DNA from: Acinetobacter marinus | GTDB taxonomy: Bacteria > Pseudomonadota > Gammaproteobacteria > Pseudomonadales > Moraxellaceae | Assembly (NCBI RefSeq): GCF_900096915.1 | Contig: NZ_FMYK01000004.1 | Location: 62,001-126,000, forward strand | DNA: 64,000 nt | Direction: 5' to 3' | Shown here: one piece after another, positions 34,992-43,202 of the stretch | Layout: each line of letters opens with the position of its first letter | How positions within the stretch are numbered: position 1 is the stretch's first letter | The notes under the pieces: generated by a model | Database searches by the model: none | The model's input: the letters and a program-made list of their open reading frames with translations, nothing else | Told to the model about the DNA's origin: nothing | Translations under genes and position numbers: made by a program

Positions 34992-35285
34992 CTACTTCTT
35001 AAAATTCGACAACAACGCCGAAGTAATCGAGGTATTATTTTTCACCACTCTGGTTTTTTTGGCTTTTGCCGATTGATCTTGTACTCTTTCGATGCGGATC
35101 GCACGCAATTTATCTTCATTTTCGATCACGATAAATTTCACCCGTTCATTACGCTTCGGCTCGCCATCTGCCAGTGGAAAGTCAGAAATATGAAAGAAAA
35201 TATCCTGCTCAAGCCCATCAATAAAGCCAAAACCACGATCGGCATTGTATTGTTTGATGCGACCTTGATGAAATTCAGATTTCAT
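34992..35285 (-). CDS. Cold-shock-domain protein
   Basis: A 97-residue protein. Residues 1-65 form a CspA-type OB fold with RNP1-like GFGFI and RNP2-like DIFFHIS. A basic tail of about 30 residues (KAKKTRVVKNN...LLSNFKK) replaces the usual short end. It should bind single-stranded RNA or DNA. AAGGA lies seven bases before the ATG. Its stop is eight bases from the RelA/SpoT-domain gene, so the two form a transcriptional pair. Whether they are functionally linked is open. Confidence 0.88.
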   Translation of the reverse strand: MKSEFHQGRIKQYNADRGFGFIDGLEQDIFFHISDFPLADGEPKRNERVKFIVIENEDKLRAIRIERVQDQSAKAKKTRVVKNNTSITSALLSNFKK

Positions 35286-35429
35286 AGCGATTTCCTTGAT
35301 GGTTGGCGATTAAAGTTTAACGACGAGTTTATATGGTCTGAAAAACCGAAAGGCGTTGCAAATAAACATTATAAAGCAAAGCGTGTCACTTCAAAATCAG
35401 CAGTTAATTATGAGCAGTTATTCAACTGA

Positions 35430-35960
35430 TCATTGTAACTGTGTCCACTCAACTACAACTTGATGATCACCGCCCATTAATGTCCATTCACCATCCATGA
35501 TGTTGAGTTGCAGTTGCATGGTGCGTTCACAGAGTTTTTGAATTTCGGCTGTAGTGTTTTCGGAGAGTTGCCACACTTCGACATTTTTCAAAGTTTTCAG
35601 CTTTGCACTGCGTTTATACCATTCTGCGACAGCACTGCCATAAGTAATCACTGCGACTTGATCACAGCGAGCACTGGCTTTTTTTACCTTATCTTCATCA
35701 GGGCTACCGACTTCAATCCATTTCTGCAATTGACCTGTCAGGTCTTTTTGCCATAGCGCAGGCTCATTGGTTTCAAATAAATCTTTGGTAAATTCCAATG
35801 CTTCATCGGCAAAACGTGCAAATGCCAAAATTCGCACCATCAAACGCTCAATGGTTTCAGAGGGATGCAGTGCCAAAGTCAGCTGAAAATCACTATAGAT
35901 GTGGTTGTCCATATCAGCAATGTTTAAATCTGCTTTATAAATGGTCGCTTTTAATGCCAT
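35430..35960 (-). CDS. yaeQ: YaeQ family protein
   Basis: Starting at the ATG complementary to 35958-35960 (MALKATIYKADLNIADMD), with GAGGATAAGC before it, the protein has 176 residues. It matches E. coli YaeQ in LTLALHPSET-ER-M-R, ADEALEFT, WIE-G-PDE and the C-terminal ERTMQLQ..I.DG. YaeQ adopts a PD-(D/E)XK nuclease-like fold of unknown role; older work linked it to RfaH suppression. An upstream in-frame extension of eight codons is not supported. Confidence 0.93.
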   Translation of the reverse strand: MALKATIYKADLNIADMDNHIYSDFQLTLALHPSETIERLMVRILAFARFADEALEFTKDLFETNEPALWQKDLTGQLQKWIEVGSPDEDKVKKASARCDQVAVITYGSAVAEWYKRSAKLKTLKNVEVWQLSENTTAEIQKLCERTMQLQLNIMDGEWTLMGGDHQVVVEWTQLQ

Positions 35961-36136
35961 GCGCTTATCCTCAAATTTGCGCATAGCATAACGAATTTTG
36001 ATCTGAAATGTGGCATTTTTAGCATGATTTTACTAGAGGGTTTTAGTAGAGGGTTTTAATATATGACTTTCTGCGGTTGATGATTCATCGCAATCAATCT
36101 GTGTAGAGGTGATTCAATCGAAAAAAATGAATTGCC

Positions 36137-36163
36137 AACAAAAAAGCCATCCGAAGATGGCTT
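36137..36163 (-). terminator. Terminator of acr1
   Basis: On the minus strand AAGCCATC, a TTCG tetraloop and GATGGCTT are followed by T's, a textbook intrinsic terminator, 34 bases beyond the acr1 stop. Confidence 0.9.
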
Positions 36164-36196
36164 GAGCAGATCAATTGGTCATGAAAATCGATCAGA

Positions 36197-37084
36197 TTAC
36201 CAATGTTCACCTGGGAATAAGCGAGCATAGGCTTTTTGCATGATGTTTAACTTTTCTTGTTTGCCGACAGATGCGGTAGAGCTTGGGAATAAGTTATAAC
36301 CGATCGACATCAAGACATTGTTAATATCTGGTGCGATGGCATAAGTAATCGACGCCAAACGTCCAAGGTTCGTGGCAATTTTCTTCGGACGTTTCACGAT
36401 CGCATACGCAATCAAGTCAGCCGCTTGCTCAGGAGAAAGTGTTGGCACGTAGTTGTAGATTTTGGTTGGTGCAATCATCGGCGTGCGCACAAGTGGCATA
36501 TAGATCGACGTCAGTGCGATTTTGTGCGCCAAGGCTTCGGCAGACAAACAACGACTAAACGCATCCAGTGCCGCTTTTGAGGCAACATAAGCAGAGAAGC
36601 GAGTTGCATTCGCCAATACACCGATTGAGCTGATATTGATAATTTGCCCTTGTTTGCGGTTCATCATATCTGGCAGTAGATTTAGCACCAAACGCACCGC
36701 ACCAAAGTAGTTGAGCTGCATGGTACGTTCAAAGTCATGGAAACGATCGACTGACTCATGCACCGCACGGCGAATCGAGCGCCCCGCATTATTCACCAAA
36801 ATATCTACATGATCGACAGAGGCTTGAATCTCTTTAGAGACACGATCGATTTCGTCCATGTCATTCAAATCGCATGGGAACACAGAGGCTTTGCCTCCTT
36901 CCGCTTCGATTTCCGCTTTGACTTCATCAAGTTTTTCTTTGGTACGTGCCAACAGGATTACGTGCGCTCCAGCATTGGCAAGCTGTTTGGCGGCAGTCAA
37001 GCCAATACCACTGGATGCGCCAGTGATGACGATATTTTTACCTTCGACTTTTTTAATCAGTTGTTTTTGCAGCTTGGTGTTCAT
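36197..37084 (-). CDS. acr1: Fatty acyl-CoA reductase Acr1 (short-chain dehydrogenase)
   Basis: A 295-residue SDR with TGASSGIG at 21-28, NNAG at 98-101, S152/S153 and Y166-xxx-K170. Long blocks match what I recall of Acinetobacter baylyi Acr1, for example HESVDRFHDFERTMQLNYFG, YMPLVRTPMIAPTKIY and the C-terminus YARLFPGEHW. Acr1 reduces long-chain acyl-CoA to the aldehyde, the first step towards fatty alcohol and wax esters. The upstream region holds a cluster of dyad sites, and a strong terminator follows, so it is a single-gene unit. Confidence 0.92.
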   Translation of the reverse strand: MNTKLQKQLIKKVEGKNIVITGASSGIGLTAAKQLANAGAHVILLARTKEKLDEVKAEIEAEGGKASVFPCDLNDMDEIDRVSKEIQASVDHVDILVNNAGRSIRRAVHESVDRFHDFERTMQLNYFGAVRLVLNLLPDMMNRKQGQIINISSIGVLANATRFSAYVASKAALDAFSRCLSAEALAHKIALTSIYMPLVRTPMIAPTKIYNYVPTLSPEQAADLIAYAIVKRPKKIATNLGRLASITYAIAPDINNVLMSIGYNLFPSSTASVGKQEKLNIMQKAYARLFPGEHW

Positions 37085-37192
37085 AATGCGTCCTACAGTG
37101 AATATGGTTCAATTTTTACGGTGTGGTCATGCACCAGACTCCTGATTGGGCATGATCACTTATTTCTTGTAGATATAATAGCCAAATTATTC

Positions 37193-37272
37193 TAGGTGAT
37201 CTACTCTAAATGTATGAAAAATAATAATTTATATAGAGCGATTACTCTAAATTGGCTAGAGTGCTTACTCTA
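37193..37272 (-). promoter_or_regulatory. Cluster of three operator-like dyads upstream of acr1
   Basis: TAGAGTGCTTACTCTA (37257-37272) is a perfect 6-4-6 dyad. TAGAGCGATTACTCTA (37234-37249) differs at one half-site base. TAGGTGATCTACTCTA (37193-37208) keeps the right half. They lie in the 308-base gap (37085-37392) upstream of acr1, about 110-190 bases before its start. A TATTAT (complement of 37175-37180) just past the third site may be the -10. The rest of the gap is AT-rich and shows nothing else. Confidence 0.65.
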
Positions 37273-37392
37273 ATATTTAGCTAAATCCTTGAGTGAATGT
37301 CAATTAATCTCTTTCCATAATTGAACAAAGCGCATGCAAAATTTGTAAAATTGTTTGTAAAAAATCTTTGGACAAAGCCTGCTCAATGTCCT

Positions 37393-38472
37393 TTAGGCAA
37401 TTTGATAAAAATTCTTGGCATTTTGATGGAAGATTTTAAACATCGCATCCTCGCCATAAGGCTGAATCATTTCGAGATATGCGGCAATAATTTCGGTTAA
37501 ATCTGCGCTAGGTTTATCCATCGGAAAGTTTGAAGCAAAGACAATGCGATCTGTTCCAAATACCTGTATAGCATGCTCAATCATCGGCTGTAGCCGTTCG
37601 ATGATCTGCATTTTCGTGGCTTTTTGTCCTTTGATATGAAAATCATGTCCAAGTACAGGCATCAGTAAACCTGAAATTTTGGCATGCACGTTTTGACATT
37701 CGGCGAGTGTCGCCAGTTTGGTTTGCCAATCTTCGAAGATTGTTTGACGTGCTTGTACAGTTTGTCCTGTAGATTTGCCGATGGCACCAAATAGTCCAGC
37801 GGGTGTGCCAAGATGATCGAGCATGATTTTGGCTTCAGGAAAGCGTTTGGCGAGGGCAGTCACGTCATCCAGCTGCGTCGAGTAGCACCATGCGTCAAAG
37901 GTGAAATTTTGACGGACGATCTGCTCAAAGCCTTTGAGGAATTTTTTATCACGGTACAGTCCTGCTTGATCACACCACCGATAAATCCCTTTATCTTCAT
38001 GAAAAGACGCCATTTTTCGGATACCACGAAACTGCGGACTGGCTTCACGGTGCAGTTGTAATATTTTCTTAAAATCACGTTTCCTCGGGTCGGCTGTGGC
38101 AACGATGGCACCTAATTGGATGTTTTGTTTATTAAAAGGCAATTGATTAATCCAACGAGTCTCACCGACCACACCAGTGCCTTTGTGATCGTGCCAATTG
38201 GCTTCGATATGAACGATGCTTTCGACATTAAAATGACCGAGATCCTGTTTATAGTCTTGAGGCAGATAGGGCGCAAGTGCATGATCGGTGAGCCCTAAGG
38301 TGTCGATCAGCGCTTTGGGTTTGACCAATCGCATCATCTTATCCATGACACGTGGATAGTTGCCAAAGTATTTGACCAAATGCTGTGCGGCATGAGGTGT
38401 ATGGTATGGATCCCATTGGTGAATATGCGGGTCGATGATGGGGAAATTAAGTTGTATCACTTCCTGTGGCAT
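37393..38472 (-). CDS. Amidohydrolase family 2 protein (metal-dependent TIM-barrel hydrolase)
   Basis: A 359-residue protein with the family start FPIIDPHIHQWDP (HxH metal ligands), the mid-barrel IMLDHLGTPAG (His) and the late FASNFPMDKP (Asp/Asn region) of PF04909 hydrolases, a group that includes lactonases and decarboxylases. The exact substrate cannot be read from sequence. It lies upstream of acr1 on the same strand but over 300 bases away with operator-like sites between, so it is unlikely to share regulation. Confidence 0.85.
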   Translation of the reverse strand: MPQEVIQLNFPIIDPHIHQWDPYHTPHAAQHLVKYFGNYPRVMDKMMRLVKPKALIDTLGLTDHALAPYLPQDYKQDLGHFNVESIVHIEANWHDHKGTGVVGETRWINQLPFNKQNIQLGAIVATADPRKRDFKKILQLHREASPQFRGIRKMASFHEDKGIYRWCDQAGLYRDKKFLKGFEQIVRQNFTFDAWCYSTQLDDVTALAKRFPEAKIMLDHLGTPAGLFGAIGKSTGQTVQARQTIFEDWQTKLATLAECQNVHAKISGLLMPVLGHDFHIKGQKATKMQIIERLQPMIEHAIQVFGTDRIVFASNFPMDKPSADLTEIIAAYLEMIQPYGEDAMFKIFHQNAKNFYQIA

Positions 38473-38649
38473 GGCTGCGCTCTTTTGATCGTCCTGATTT
38501 ATTCACTATAAACCTGAAATGATGATGAATAAAATGATTCAATTCACATTGCTGTTATGAATTTTGTTCATACTAAGAAAGCGCTTATAAAAATCCATTT
38601 CGGAAATATGTTGTTGCGGGATTATCTACGCCCAATGACGAACTTTGTT

Positions 38650-38677
38650 TTCACTTCACGGCGATTTCTCCTATAAT
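38650..38677 (+). promoter_or_regulatory. Candidate ettA promoter
   Basis: A consensus TATAAT (38672-38677) has TTCACT 16 bases upstream, giving a leader of about 95 bases before ettA. This is the only clear signal in the 308-base divergent gap 38473-38780; the amidohydrolase promoter should also be there but I cannot place it. Confidence 0.55.
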
Positions 38678-38780
38678 GGTCGGCATTTATGTGTCGCCGT
38701 TTTATTGGTGGAATTTTTCACATTTAGATAAAACATCAATCATCGATACGGCATGAGTTGAACAACTTTAGGAGTCCTAC

Positions 38781-40442
38781 GTGGCCCAATATATTTACAC
38801 GATGAATCGTGTGTCCAAGATGGTTCCACCAAAGCGTGAAATCCTCAAAAATATTTCCCTGTCATTTTTCCCAGGTGCCAAGATCGGTGTACTCGGTCTC
38901 AACGGTGCGGGTAAATCAACTTTGCTTCGTATCATGGCAGGTGTTGATAAAGATTTCTCTGGTGAAGCACGTGCGCAAACTGGCATTAAAATTGGCTATC
39001 TTGAGCAAGAGCCACCGCTAGACCCAAGCAAAGATGTGCGTGGCAATGTCGAAGATGGTTTGCGTGAACCACTGGATGCGTTGGCACGTTTGGATGAAGT
39101 ATTCGCTGAATATGCGGCAGAAGATGCAGACTTTGATGCGCTTGCCAAAGAGCAAGAGAAGCTCGAAGGCATTATCCAAGCATGGGATGCACATAACCTG
39201 AATAACCAACTTGAACAAGCCGCTGATGCGCTACGCCTACCTGCGTGGGATGCGGATGTGAGTTTGCTATCGGGTGGTGAGCGTCGTCGTGTGGCACTTT
39301 GTCGTCTGCTCTTGTCGAAGCCTGATATGCTACTTCTTGACGAACCAACTAACCATTTGGACGCAGAATCTGTTGCATGGCTTGAACGCTTCTTGAAAGA
39401 TTTCCAAGGTACCATCGTGGCGATTACCCATGACCGTTATTTCTTGGATAATGTTGCAGAGTGGATTCTTGAGCTTGACCGTGGGCATGGTATTCCATAT
39501 CAAGGCAACTATACCGCTTGGCTTGAGCAGAAAAATGCACGCCTAGAGCAAGAACAGAAGCAAGAAGAATCATTTGCCAAAGCCTTGAAAAAGGAATTGG
39601 AGTGGGTGCGTCAGAATGCCAAAGGTCAGCAGAAGAAGAATAAAGCGCGTATGGAGCGTTTTGAGGAACTCAACTCGAAAGAATTCCAAGAGCGTAATGA
39701 AACCTCTGAAATTTACATTCCACCGGGTCCTCGTCTAGGCAACAAAGTGGTGGAAGTGAATAACATCAGCAAATCCTTTGATGGGCGTTTGTTGTATGAA
39801 AACTTGAGTTTTACCGTACCTCCTGCTGCGATCGTTGGTATCGTCGGTCCAAATGGTGCGGGTAAAACCACACTATTCCGTATGATGACTGAAGAGCAAC
39901 AACCTGATACAGGGACTGTGACGCTCGGTGAATCCGTTAAAGTGGCGTATGTCGGTCAGATTCGTGACACCTTGGATAATAACAAAACCGTGTGGGAAGA
40001 AGTTTCTGGCGGTTTGGATATCCTGAAAGTCGGCGATTATGAGATTGCGTCACGTGCTTATATCGGTCGCTTTAACTTCAAAGGTCAAGATCAGCAAAAA
40101 CGTGTTGGCGAGCTATCAGGTGGTGAGCGTAACCGTTTGCAATTGGCGAAGATTCTACAGCAAGGTGCCAATGTCATCTTACTCGATGAGCCGTCGAATG
40201 ACTTGGACGTGGAAACTTTACGTGCACTCGAAGATGCGATTTTAGTCTTCCCAGGTACAGTGATGGTGGTTTCGCATGACCGCTGGTTCCTTGATCGTAT
40301 TGCGACACACATCCTGTCTTTTGAAAATGATGAGCCAGAATTCTACGATGGTAACTATACGGAGTATGAAGCCTACCGTAAGAAAAAACTCGGTGATGAA
40401 GCACGTCCAACACGTGCCAAGTACAAGAAAATCAGTGGTTAA
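38781..40442 (+). CDS. ettA: Energy-dependent translational throttle protein EttA (ABC-F)
   Basis: A 553-residue ABC-F protein beginning at a GTG codon with AGGAG seven bases upstream. It has two ATPase domains, Walker A GLNGAGKST and GPNGAGKTT, signatures LSGGERRRV and LSGGERNRL, and Walker B LLLDEPTNHLD and ILLDEPSNDLD. The Asn-for-Thr and Asp change in the second Walker B, and the arm region RLEQEQKQEESFAKALKKELEW, fit EttA. It binds the ribosomal E site and gates the first elongation steps according to ADP/ATP. Confidence 0.96.
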   Translation: MAQYIYTMNRVSKMVPPKREILKNISLSFFPGAKIGVLGLNGAGKSTLLRIMAGVDKDFSGEARAQTGIKIGYLEQEPPLDPSKDVRGNVEDGLREPLDALARLDEVFAEYAAEDADFDALAKEQEKLEGIIQAWDAHNLNNQLEQAADALRLPAWDADVSLLSGGERRRVALCRLLLSKPDMLLLDEPTNHLDAESVAWLERFLKDFQGTIVAITHDRYFLDNVAEWILELDRGHGIPYQGNYTAWLEQKNARLEQEQKQEESFAKALKKELEWVRQNAKGQQKKNKARMERFEELNSKEFQERNETSEIYIPPGPRLGNKVVEVNNISKSFDGRLLYENLSFTVPPAAIVGIVGPNGAGKTTLFRMMTEEQQPDTGTVTLGESVKVAYVGQIRDTLDNNKTVWEEVSGGLDILKVGDYEIASRAYIGRFNFKGQDQQKRVGELSGGERNRLQLAKILQQGANVILLDEPSNDLDVETLRALEDAILVFPGTVMVVSHDRWFLDRIATHILSFENDEPEFYDGNYTEYEAYRKKKLGDEARPTRAKYKKISG

Positions 40443-40455
40443 ATAGTGAAAAAAG

Positions 40456-40482
40456 TCCGCATCAAGTGATGCGGATTTTTTT
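40456..40482 (+). terminator. Terminator after ettA
   Basis: TCCGCATC, loop AAGT and GATGCGGA are followed by seven T's, 13 bases after the stop. Confidence 0.9.
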
Positions 40483-40562
40483 GATTGGAAGTTTAAGTTA
40501 ATCTAGGTGTCAGATAAAAAAGCAGAATCTTTTAAGCAAGTTCTTGCTGTTTATAAGCATAA

Positions 40563-40720
40563 GTCGGGATTAACCTTCGGTTCGACCTACTTTCCTTTCG
40601 GGGAAAGTAGGCAAAGCCATTTTGTCAGTCGCAAACTCGGGCATATACCAAAAATTAATCCGACACCTTGCAGAACGTCACTTTACCAATAATGTCCTGT
40701 CCTCGAACAATGCGACTGAC
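40563..40720. repeat. Non-coding block of nested inverted repeats between ettA and gpx
   Basis: This block lies in the 325-base gap 40443-40767. A perfect hairpin CCTACTTTCC / GGAAAGTAGG with a 6-base loop is at 40586-40611. GTCAGTCGCA (40624-40633) pairs exactly with TGCGACTGAC (40711-40720). GTCGGGATTAA (40563-40573) pairs with TTAATCCGAC (40655-40664) with one base missing. No convincing gene is present. It looks like a dispersed palindromic repeat or a structured RNA remnant. Confidence 0.55.
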
Positions 40721-40767
40721 ATTTCCATGTATCAAATGACTTCTACTCGTCGGATAACAGGCTAAGA

Positions 40768-41310
40768 TTATTCAGCCAAAGCAATTTCAATCGCTTCTAA
40801 CAGACGTGGGTCTTCAGCGGTGATGTCAGGTGCAAAACGTGCGATGACTTCACCACGACGATTGACAAGGAATTTTTCAAAATTCCACAGCACTTCAGGT
40901 TTTGGATTTGGTGTTAAACCATATTCCACCAGATCATCCCACCACGGTCCTTCGCCGATGCGCTCAGGTTGAGCTTTAATAAGTTCTTGATACAACGGAT
41001 GTTTATCATCACCAGCGACAGAAATCTTCGAGAAGATTGGAAAAGTCACATCATAAGTGACGGAACAGAAATCTTGAATCTCTGCATCACTACCAGGTTC
41101 TTGTTCTAGAAAGTTATTGGCTGGAAAGCCTAAAATTTCTAAACCTTCCGCTTTTTTTAAACGATAGAGTTTTTCCAACGCTTCATATTGTGGGGTGAGT
41201 CCACATTTTGATGCCACATTGACTATCAATGCGACTTTGCCTTGATAGTCCGCAAGTGTCGCAGTTGCACCGTCGATTTTCTTAAAACCAATCTCTTGAA
41301 TTTCGTGCAT
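40768..41310 (-). CDS. Glutathione peroxidase family protein
   Basis: A 180-residue GPx/BtuE-type thiol peroxidase with peroxidatic C36 in NVASKCGLTPQY and the WNFEKFLV segment containing the active-site Trp. The conserved FPCNQF box reads FPANNF at 62-67, replacing both the Cys and the tetrad Gln (Asn66). It probably reduces hydroperoxides with thioredoxin or glutathione; the altered box may change activity. It is monocistronic and followed downstream by the ettA region. Confidence 0.9.
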   Translation of the reverse strand: MHEIQEIGFKKIDGATATLADYQGKVALIVNVASKCGLTPQYEALEKLYRLKKAEGLEILGFPANNFLEQEPGSDAEIQDFCSVTYDVTFPIFSKISVAGDDKHPLYQELIKAQPERIGEGPWWDDLVEYGLTPNPKPEVLWNFEKFLVNRRGEVIARFAPDITAEDPRLLEAIEIALAE

Positions 41311-41392
41311 TGCCTAAATCCTTTATTGCATTTTGATGAACGATGTCACCAGCATGTGTTTGAGCATCAGCTGATGACATCACTGCAAAAAA

Positions 41393-42031
41393 TTATTGTG
41401 CAGCAGCGGCAGGCGCAGTGTCATTTGCAGCAGGGGCAGCTTGCTCAGCAGGTGCTGTCGTTGCAGCTGCTGCATCCGCAGGTTGTGCACCCGCATTGAG
41501 TTTTTGATGGATTTGTTCACTCAGTGCAATCAGCTCTTGCTGTGCTTTCATGGCTTTTTCTTGAAGTGGTTTGACTTTTTCCACGTCGATTTTTTCAGGA
41601 TCACCTTGGATCACCATTTCGCTCATTTCAATGCTGATCAGGCTATTTTCGATCATTTTTTCACGCAGTTCATTGACTTCGCTACTTTTTAGATCAAAGG
41701 CTTTGAGTTCGCTGTTACTTTTCTCAACGAATGCTTTTAAGTCTTTAAAGAGTTTATCCACTTCAGCTTTATCTTTTTTCTCGACAGCGGCTTGCATTTT
41801 TTGTCCAAGCTCTTGTGATTTTTGCTCTTGCGCTGCGCCATAGCTTTGTAGTTTGTCGATATCTGATTGAATATCTGCAACATTATCTGTGCTCAGCGCT
41901 ACTGGTTTAGGTGCTTCTGCTTGGGCTGTAGTTGCTGTGCTTTCCCCTTGTTTCACTTCCGTGGTCGGTTTTGAACACGCAGTGAGCGCAGCCACTGAGG
42001 CAATTAAAGTGATTAATGCTAATTTTTTCAT
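41393..42031 (-). CDS. Helical lipoprotein of unknown function
   Basis: The start at the ATG complementary to 42029-42031 gives a lipoprotein signal peptide with lipobox LTAC (Cys19); a longer reading to 42106 lacks support. The 212-residue protein is rich in Lys/Glu helices between about 55 and 175 (probable coiled coil) and ends in an Ala/Pro-rich tail (DAAAATTAPAEQAAPAAND). I do not recognise a family. It lies 82 bases upstream of gpx on the same strand. Confidence 0.75.
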   Translation of the reverse strand: MKKLALITLIASVAALTACSKPTTEVKQGESTATTAQAEAPKPVALSTDNVADIQSDIDKLQSYGAAQEQKSQELGQKMQAAVEKKDKAEVDKLFKDLKAFVEKSNSELKAFDLKSSEVNELREKMIENSLISIEMSEMVIQGDPEKIDVEKVKPLQEKAMKAQQELIALSEQIHQKLNAGAQPADAAAATTAPAEQAAPAANDTAPAAAAQ

Positions 42032-42253
42032 GATATTTTCCAAACGATTTTGTTCATGATCTATGAGTGTATTGTACTTCTCGGCGAATTGATGTCGAAA
42101 ATACAAAACGTGATTTACGTGGCTTACTATATATGAAGATAGAACGAGAGCACTAATATTATTTGCATCGTTTTGCTGTGAATACGTTAATTTTGTATTT
42201 ACTTTAGTGACGATGCTCTTGATAATTTCAGTTCAAAATTTGGGGTATTTGCC

Positions 42254-43147
42254 ATGTCATCAAGTGATCAATCTGCGACGACCATAGCACGATGGGTGTT
42301 TTTATTGCCACTTTGTGCGGTCTTGATTTGGGCGATCAATATTGTGGTGACACGTTATGCAGTGGATGTGATTTCACCGATTAGTATCAGTTTCTATCGC
42401 TGGCTGATTGCCTTAGTATTGTTGACGCCATTTGTGCTAGCAAAAGTGATTCAGCACTGGACAGCAGTTCGAGCAAATTTATTCAAATTAGCCGTATTGG
42501 GTTTCTTTGGCATGGTCTGCTATCAAGGCTTGGCATATACCGCAGCGCAATATACCACTGCGACTAATATGGGCATTATCAATGCCTTTATCCCTGTGTT
42601 TTCGATCGTGCTCAGCGCAATCGTGTTGCAGATTCGCCCTAGTTTGAGCGCACTTCTAGGCACCATGTTGTCGATTTTTGGTTTGGCATATGTGGTGGCA
42701 CAAGGCGATATTCAGCGGGTATTACAAGGTCAACATATCGTCGGCGATCTAATGATGATCGTTGCGGTGGTGCTCTATGCAGGCTATGGCGTGTTGTTAC
42801 AGCGCTGGCGTTTACAGCTTCCTTTGCTGGTGATGTTGTATGTGCAAATCTGTTTTGCCGTAATTTTCCATGTGCCATTACTGATGTACTTTGGGCTGGA
42901 TGATTTAAATATGAGTAATATTTCGCCAGTGGTCTATGCAGCAATTTTTCCATCAATCATTGCGCCGATGGTGTGGATGATGTCGATCCAGTCTTTAGGT
43001 GCAAATCGAAGCAGTGTCTTTCTCAATCTGGCGCCGATCTTCACTGCGATTATTGCCTATGTATTTTTGCAAGAACAATGGACGATGTATCACACTATTG
43101 GCGGTGCGATGGTGTTGGCTGGGATTTTGTTGGTACAGAAAAAATAA
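42254..43147 (+). CDS. EamA/DMT-family transporter
   Basis: A 297-residue protein with ten predicted membrane segments in two EamA repeats. The first begins LCAVLIWAINIVVTRYAV and the second starts at about residue 160 (GDLMMIVAVVLYAGYGVLLQRW). The GANRSSVFLNLAPIFTAIIAYVFLQE motif near the end is typical of drug/metabolite exporters of the RhaT/YdcZ-like group. The substrate is unknown. It is transcribed alone, divergent from the lipoprotein gene. Confidence 0.88.
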   Translation: MSSSDQSATTIARWVFLLPLCAVLIWAINIVVTRYAVDVISPISISFYRWLIALVLLTPFVLAKVIQHWTAVRANLFKLAVLGFFGMVCYQGLAYTAAQYTTATNMGIINAFIPVFSIVLSAIVLQIRPSLSALLGTMLSIFGLAYVVAQGDIQRVLQGQHIVGDLMMIVAVVLYAGYGVLLQRWRLQLPLLVMLYVQICFAVIFHVPLLMYFGLDDLNMSNISPVVYAAIFPSIIAPMVWMMSIQSLGANRSSVFLNLAPIFTAIIAYVFLQEQWTMYHTIGGAMVLAGILLVQKK

Positions 43148-43170
43148 CAGGATGTTGAAAAAATGCGGTG

Positions 43171-43189
43171 GCACGCTGTGATGGCGTGC
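43171..43189 (-). terminator. Weak terminator-like hairpin between the EamA gene and tsaC
   Basis: GCACGC and GCGTGC pair around seven bases between convergent genes. The T-run on the minus strand is several bases away, so efficiency is doubtful. Confidence 0.35.
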
Positions 43190-43202
43190 TAGGATGGGTC
43201 AG

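Noticed and set aside
40507..40692. Possible 61-codon small gene after ettA
   Set aside because: It starts at GTG without a ribosome site, overlaps the nested inverted repeats, and its translation shows no family features.
42639..42956. Minus-strand 105-codon frame within the EamA gene
   Set aside because: Antisense shadow of a clear transporter gene; no ribosome site and no domain.
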